Shown here: piece after piece, positions 59,853 through 64,000 of the stretch
Layout: every line of letters begins with the position of its first letter
How positions within the stretch are numbered: position 1 is the first letter of the stretch
NCBI GenBank assembly: GCA_036656795.1
Contig: JAVXHR010000007.1
Coordinates: forward strand, 1 to 64,000
Source of the DNA: CAUPWF01 sp036656795
GTDB lineage: Bacteria > Bacillota > Clostridia > Lachnospirales > Lachnospiraceae
DNA: 64,000 nucleotides
Direction of reading: 5' to 3'
The notes under the pieces: model-generated
What the model saw: the letters and a program-made list of their open reading frames with translations, nothing else
What the model was told of the DNA's origin: nothing
Database searches by the model: none
Program-made: the position numbers and the translations under genes

Positions 59853-59856
59853 TATT

Positions 59857-59876
59857 GACATTGGGGTGTCTTTTTT
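59857..59876 (+). terminator. Weak terminator before guaB
   Basis: A short GACA/TGTC stem with a small loop followed by six T. It is short, so partial readthrough into guaB is possible. Confidence 0.5.
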
Positions 59877-59928
59877 GTACGATATCACTTAAATATTAAA
59901 ACAAATAGAAAAAGGAGAAGATTAAATC

Positions 59929-61383
59929 ATGGGGAAAATTATTGGAGAAGGAATTACATTTGATGATGTATTGTTGGTGCCTAGATATTCGGAAGTGATT
60001 CCAAATCAAGTGGATTTGTCAACGAATTTAACAAAGAATGTCAGGCTAAATATACCAATGATGAGTGCGGGGATGGATACAGTTACAGAACATCGTATGG
60101 CCATTGCTATGGCACGTCAAGGTGGGATTGGTATTATTCATAAAAACATGTCCATTGAACAGCAAGCAGATGAAGTGGACAAGGTAAAACGTTCTGAAAA
60201 TGGTGTTATTACAGATCCTTTTTATCTGTCTCCGGAACATACATTACAAGATGCCAATGAATTAATGGGTAAGTTTCGTATCTCGGGGGTTCCAATTACT
60301 GAGGGGAAAAAACTGGTCGGAATTATTACAAACCGTGATTTGAAATTTGAAGAAGATTTTAGCAAAAAAATAAAAGAATCTATGACTTCAGATGGGCTGA
60401 TTACAGCACAGGAAGGAATTACACTAGATGAGGCTAAAAAGATATTGGCAAAGGCGAGAAAAGAAAAATTGCCAATTGTAGATAAGGATTTTAATCTTAA
60501 AGGGTTGATTACAATCAAGGATATTGAAAAACAAATCAAGTATCCGGATTCTGCAAAGGACTCACAAGGGCGTCTCCTATGTGGTGCGGCGGTTGGAATT
60601 ACTGCCAATTGTTTGGAGCGTGTAGATGCTCTGGTAGCAGCGAAGGTGGACGTGATTGTAATGGATTCTGCACATGGACATTCGGCCAATGTGATTAAGA
60701 CGGTTCAGATGGTAAAAGCAAAATATCCGGATTTGCAGGTTGTGGCGGGTAATGTAGCAACAGGAGCAGCAACCAAGGCTCTGATTGAGGCGGGAGTAGA
60801 TGCAGTTAAGGTGGGAATAGGACCTGGATCTATCTGTACCACTCGTATTGTAGCAGGAATTGGAGTGCCTCAGATTACAGCAGTTATGGATTGCTATGAG
60901 GTCGCAAAAGAATATAACGTTCCAATTATTGCGGATGGTGGAATTAAGTATTCGGGTGATATGACTAAGGCAATCGCGGCAGGTGCTAGTGTATGTATGA
61001 TGGGAAGCATCTTTGCAGGTTGTGATGAAAGTCCTGGAACATTTGAATTATTTCAAGGCAGAAAATACAAAGTGTATCGTGGGATGGGCTCTATAGCGGC
61101 AATGGAAAATGGGAGCAAAGATCGTTATTTCCAAGCGGATGCTAAGAAGTTAGTTCCAGAAGGGGTAGAAGGTCGTGTTGCATATAAAGGAACAGTAGAA
61201 GACACCGTATTCCAATTGATGGGTGGGTTACGATCCGGTATGGGATATTGTGGAGCGGCAACCATTGAGGCACTAAAGTTAGATGCTGAGTTTGTGAAGA
61301 TTTCAGCGGCATCATTAAAAGAAAGTCATCCTCATGATATTCATATCACAAAAGAAGCACCAAATTACAGTGTGGATGAATAG
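59929..61383 (+). CDS. guaB: IMP dehydrogenase GuaB
   Basis: A 484-residue enzyme that oxidises IMP to XMP, the committed step to GTP. It has the barrel start TFDDVLLVPRYSEV, two CBS domains (~95-205), the catalytic loop GPGSICTTRIV with its Cys, and IADGGIKYSGDMTKAI. No purine riboswitch-like element is visible in the 70-base gap upstream. By setting GTP it also feeds the CodY signal. Confidence 0.97.
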   Translation: MGKIIGEGITFDDVLLVPRYSEVIPNQVDLSTNLTKNVRLNIPMMSAGMDTVTEHRMAIAMARQGGIGIIHKNMSIEQQADEVDKVKRSENGVITDPFYLSPEHTLQDANELMGKFRISGVPITEGKKLVGIITNRDLKFEEDFSKKIKESMTSDGLITAQEGITLDEAKKILAKARKEKLPIVDKDFNLKGLITIKDIEKQIKYPDSAKDSQGRLLCGAAVGITANCLERVDALVAAKVDVIVMDSAHGHSANVIKTVQMVKAKYPDLQVVAGNVATGAATKALIEAGVDAVKVGIGPGSICTTRIVAGIGVPQITAVMDCYEVAKEYNVPIIADGGIKYSGDMTKAIAAGASVCMMGSIFAGCDESPGTFELFQGRKYKVYRGMGSIAAMENGSKDRYFQADAKKLVPEGVEGRVAYKGTVEDTVFQLMGGLRSGMGYCGAATIEALKLDAEFVKISAASLKESHPHDIHITKEAPNYSVDE

Positions 61384-61557
61384 AAACAAGTAATTATAAA
61401 AAGTGGGACGTATTATTACTTCTGTGGAGTAGCTCAATTGCATACTTTACAGATGGTAGATATGTCCTATATTTTTAGTTTTCAAAAAGAATTAAGGAAC
61501 TCTTTATACTTTTTAAACAAAAATATGATAAGATATAAAAAGTTGGAGAGAAAATAA

Positions 61558-62268
61558 ATGGGTATAAAATACAAACGAAAAAAAATCCGAAATACTAAAA
61601 AGAAAAATGGAAAATCCCAGAATGTAAAAATCTATGCAGTCATAGGTGCAATAATTCTGGTTGTATTAATGATTGTATTAACAATTTGTAAGATTTTTAG
61701 TATGGGACCATTTGCCAGTAAAGAATATACAGAACGGAAGGGCTCGGCAATAGATGCTTCTCGTCCGGAGATGGATGTACAACTATTAACTGTAAATGAG
61801 TATTCAAGACCGGGAACGGCATCGGAAAAAATCAATGGAATAGTTATACATTATACGGCTAACCCAGGTGCAACAGCGCAACAAAATCGAAATTATTTTG
61901 AAGGATTAAAGACATCTAAACAGACCAAAGTAAGTAGTCATTTTATTATTGGGTTGGAGGGAGAAATCATCCAGTGTGTACCCACGTGGGAGATGGCATA
62001 TGCATCAAATAAGCGTAATCTGGATACAGTATCTATTGAGTGTTGTCACCCGGATTCGGAGGGGAAGTTTACAGATGCTACCTATCAATCCATGGTTCAG
62101 ATGACAGCGTGGCTATGTCAAAAATTTGATTTGAATGAAAAAGATGTGATACGTCACTACGATGTTACGGGTAAAAATTGTCCGAAGTATTTTGTGGAAA
62201 ATGAAGATGCCTGGAAACAATTTAAAAAAGATGTAAAAAACGCATTGGAAAAGGCAAAGCAGAGGTAG
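61558..62268 (+). CDS. N-acetylmuramoyl-L-alanine amidase (amidase_2), membrane-anchored
   Basis: A 236-residue protein with a basic N-terminus and one membrane helix (residues ~28-46), then an extracellular amidase domain: NGIVIHYTANPGATAQQN (zinc His), HFIIGLEGEIIQCVP, WEMAYASN, and HYDVTGKNCP (second zinc His and Cys). It cleaves the peptide from peptidoglycan. The 174-base gap upstream has no clear promoter; GTTGGAG precedes the start. Confidence 0.9.
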   Translation: MGIKYKRKKIRNTKKKNGKSQNVKIYAVIGAIILVVLMIVLTICKIFSMGPFASKEYTERKGSAIDASRPEMDVQLLTVNEYSRPGTASEKINGIVIHYTANPGATAQQNRNYFEGLKTSKQTKVSSHFIIGLEGEIIQCVPTWEMAYASNKRNLDTVSIECCHPDSEGKFTDATYQSMVQMTAWLCQKFDLNEKDVIRHYDVTGKNCPKYFVENEDAWKQFKKDVKNALEKAKQR

Positions 62269-62277
62269 AAGAATACG

Positions 62278-62799
62278 ATGCATATAAAGAATATTATATT
62301 TATAGGTTTTATGGGAACCGGTAAAACCACCGTATCGACGCATATGGGAGCCATGCTTCATAGAAAGGTCTATGAAATAGATAGGATGATTTCAGACAAG
62401 GCGGGTATGAAGACAACTGAAATATTTAAACAGTACGGAGAATCTTATTTTCGGAATTTGGAGACACAGATGCTACAACAGGTTCAGAAATGTGAAGGGA
62501 TACTTATATCTTGTGGTGGTGGTATTGTATTGTGCGAAGAGAATCGTAAAATATTAAAAAATGGAACGGTAGTGCTATTAACCGGAACACCGGACACAGT
62601 TCTGAAACGCATTGGAGAGAGCCATGAACGACCATTGTTAGAAGGACATAAGGAAGTTCCTTATATAAAAAAAATGATGCAGGAACGACAGGACCTGTAT
62701 CAGTCAATTGCAGATATTGTAATAGAAACAGATTATAAATCAGTTCAAGAAGTGTGTGAACACATAATACAAGCATTAAAGGAGGGGTTATATGTTTAA
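62278..62799 (+). CDS. aroK: Shikimate kinase
   Basis: A 173-residue kinase: Walker A GFMGTGKTTVS near residue 10, EIDRMISDKAG, YFRNLE, ISCGGGIVL, and the lid RPLLEG. It phosphorylates shikimate on the path to chorismate. It is 10 bases after the amidase and overlaps the YqeG gene by 8 bases. Confidence 0.93.
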   Translation: MHIKNIIFIGFMGTGKTTVSTHMGAMLHRKVYEIDRMISDKAGMKTTEIFKQYGESYFRNLETQMLQQVQKCEGILISCGGGIVLCEENRKILKNGTVVLLTGTPDTVLKRIGESHERPLLEGHKEVPYIKKMMQERQDLYQSIADIVIETDYKSVQEVCEHIIQALKEGLYV

Positions 62800-63304
62800 G
62801 ATGTTTTTTCCGGATGAATATGTAGCATCTACATATATCATTCCATTTGAAAACTTATATGAAGAAGGGTATCGTGGAATTATATTTGATATTGATAACA
62901 CATTAGTACCCCATGGAGCACCGGCAGATCATAGGGCAAAGGAGTTGTTTGTACGATTGAGAAAGATCGGATTTCACTGTTGTTTAATCTCCAACAATCA
63001 AGAACCACGTGTGAAGATGTTTAACGAAGAGATACAAGTACATTATATATGTAATGCACATAAGCCATCTCGAAAAAATTATATTCAAGCAATGAGACTT
63101 ATGGAAACGAATCTTCATAATAGTATCTTTATAGGAGATCAATTATTTACAGATGTGTATGGAGCAAAGCGTACAGGAATACGCAATATATTGGTTAAAC
63201 CTATGGATCCAAGAGAAGAGATACAGATTGTGTTTAAACGGTATCTGGAAAAGATTGTATTATACTTTTATAAAAAAAATAAGAAAACAGCACTACATAA
63301 ATAA
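62792..63304 (+). CDS. YqeG family HAD phosphatase
   Basis: A 170-residue HAD IIIA-type phosphatase. It has the nucleophile motif IIFDIDNTLVPHG, LISNNQEPRVKMF, HKPSRKNY and IGDQLFTDVYGAKRTGI. Family members act on phosphatidylglycerophosphate or similar lipids; the substrate here is not certain. Confidence 0.92.
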   Translation: MFKMFFPDEYVASTYIIPFENLYEEGYRGIIFDIDNTLVPHGAPADHRAKELFVRLRKIGFHCCLISNNQEPRVKMFNEEIQVHYICNAHKPSRKNYIQAMRLMETNLHNSIFIGDQLFTDVYGAKRTGIRNILVKPMDPREEIQIVFKRYLEKIVLYFYKKNKKTALHK

Positions 63305-63305
63305 G

Positions 63306-63350
63306 CAAAAGGTCCTTTGTCAGAATGGAAAGGGGCCTTTTGTTTTATTT
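63306..63350 (+). terminator. Terminator after the YqeG gene
   Basis: CAAAAGGTCCTTT pairs with AAAGGGGCCTTTTG around a short loop, followed by TTTTATTT. Confidence 0.85.
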
Positions 63351-63372
63351 AGTAATAATTGTCAAAAAACCT

Positions 63373-63402
63373 ATAGAATAGTTCTATGGATTGAGGTATA
63401 AT
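63373..63402 (+). promoter_or_regulatory. LysR gene promoter with T-N11-A palindrome
   Basis: ATAGAA-TAG-TTCTAT (63373-63387) is a perfect palindrome that fits the T-N11-A LysR box, and TATAAT (63397-63402) is the -10. The palindrome occupies the -35 region, as expected for autoregulation. Confidence 0.5.
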
Positions 63403-63422
63403 AGTAGCGAGAGGTGATGAAT

Positions 63423-64000
63423 GTGAATTTAAATCAATTGTATTATTTTGTGACATTGGCTCATTTAGAACATTATACACGTGCGGCTGAAGTGCTTTCT
63501 ATTACACAACCTAGCCTAAGTCATGCAATTGCGACTTTGGAATGTGAGTTAGAGACAAAGCTTTTTGAAAAACGAGGAAGAAATGTAGTGTTAACAAAAT
63601 ACGGTGGTCTTTTTTTGGAATATGTAGAAGAAGCGTTAGAAATACTGGAAACAGGTGTGAAAAAGACAAAGGCAATGACCAGCACTACCAGTGGAGTAAT
63701 TGATTTGGCTTACATATATACTCTGGGAAGTGAATATATTCCACAATTAGTATCTAAGTTTTTGAAAGAATATGAGGGAGTAGATATTCAATTCCGTTTT
63801 ACGGTGGGAAATACATTAGACATAATTACAGGGTTAAAAGAAGAACGATATGATATTGCGTTTTGTTCTAGAAAAGAAAAAGAAGCGGATATGATCTTTA
63901 CTCCCGTAACGCAAGAAGAATTAGTACTCGTGGTTCCCAAGAACCATATACTTGCAAAACAAGAGTCGGTGAATTTGGCGAATACAGTAGATTATCCTTA
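63423..64000 (+). CDS. LysR family transcriptional regulator, C-terminus beyond window edge
   Basis: About 192 codons are present from a GTG at 63423, preceded by GAGAGGTGATG. The N-terminal winged helix reads LNQLYYFVTLAHLEHYTRAA and LSITQPSLSHAIATLE, and the substrate-binding domain starts near residue 90 (GVIDLAYIYTLGSEYIPQLV). The ATG two bases upstream is followed by a stop. The effector and targets are unknown. Confidence 0.9.
   Translation, partial: MNLNQLYYFVTLAHLEHYTRAAEVLSITQPSLSHAIATLECELETKLFEKRGRNVVLTKYGGLFLEYVEEALEILETGVKKTKAMTSTTSGVIDLAYIYTLGSEYIPQLVSKFLKEYEGVDIQFRFTVGNTLDIITGLKEERYDIAFCSRKEKEADMIFTPVTQEELVLVVPKNHILAKQESVNLANTVDYP

Noticed and set aside
61384..61557. Possible leader RNA or terminator upstream of the amidase gene
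   Set aside because: Only short, weak pairing (GGGAC with GTCC) before an AT-rich stretch; not strong enough to call.

Overview
The window is about 64 kb of AT-rich DNA with Gram-positive ribosome binding sites (GGAGG types). Gene content and order (mtaB-ireB-ruvX-DUF1292-fur-RNase J, trmR-trhP, yifB-dprA-topA-codY, CIRCE-groESL-guaB) point to a spore-forming clostridium, most likely of the Lachnospiraceae. The assignment is by family recognition only. A sigK gene is present, so the organism probably sporulates.

Layout. 1-3041 (minus strand): an ECF sigma factor, a membrane protein, and an ABC ATPase/permease whose genes all overlap; the permease runs off the left edge. 3042-5600: an apparently self-regulated Fic protein, a decayed ISNCY-like transposase remnant, a VOC protein and YwbE. 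5680-20848: a large tungsten/molybdopterin block. It holds moaC-mogA-(MOSC::E1 fusion); a leader RNA followed by a four-cluster ferredoxin, a tungsten aldehyde oxidoreductase (AOR), a MoaD-like carrier, a NuoE/F/G-like flavin and Fe-S module, moaA and a MOSC protein; then a second leader RNA of the same family followed by tupABC (tungstate uptake) and two moeA genes. Together these import tungstate, build the pterin cofactor, make the AOR and link it to NAD(H) and ferredoxin. 20841-25211: an ABC-F protein (minus strand) and a TetR-controlled operon of two membrane proteins and a flavodoxin/ferredoxin.

25231-31343: a GGDEF protein and four genes that share one unusual ~70-residue C-terminal or whole-protein module (consensus ESVA...HILNAEGEKIQ...VNKSV...LE..L..KL). 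One carrier has DUF11 repeats without a signal peptide, one has a propeller-like domain with a cysteine-rich linker, and two are little more than the module. Some have sigma-K-like promoters (AC-N16-CATA...). I read this as a likely spore-surface or exosporium assembly set; it is the least described system in the window. Two large hairpins sharing the same core sequence flank it.

31354-64000: ordinary chromosome. It includes an ArsR sensor with a convergent metal P-type ATPase, a DEAD helicase, a NYN/OST-HTH protein, a GH25 lipoprotein, cysteine desulfidase, MntP, PrmA, RsmE, NifS-ThiI, a histidine-less HPr, the tRNA/RNA/redox block (mtaB to trhP), sigK without a pro-sequence, comM-like yifB, dprA, topA, codY, groESL, guaB, an amidase, aroK, a YqeG phosphatase and a partial LysR regulator. 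No rRNA, tRNA, CRISPR array, phage or intact insertion sequence was seen.
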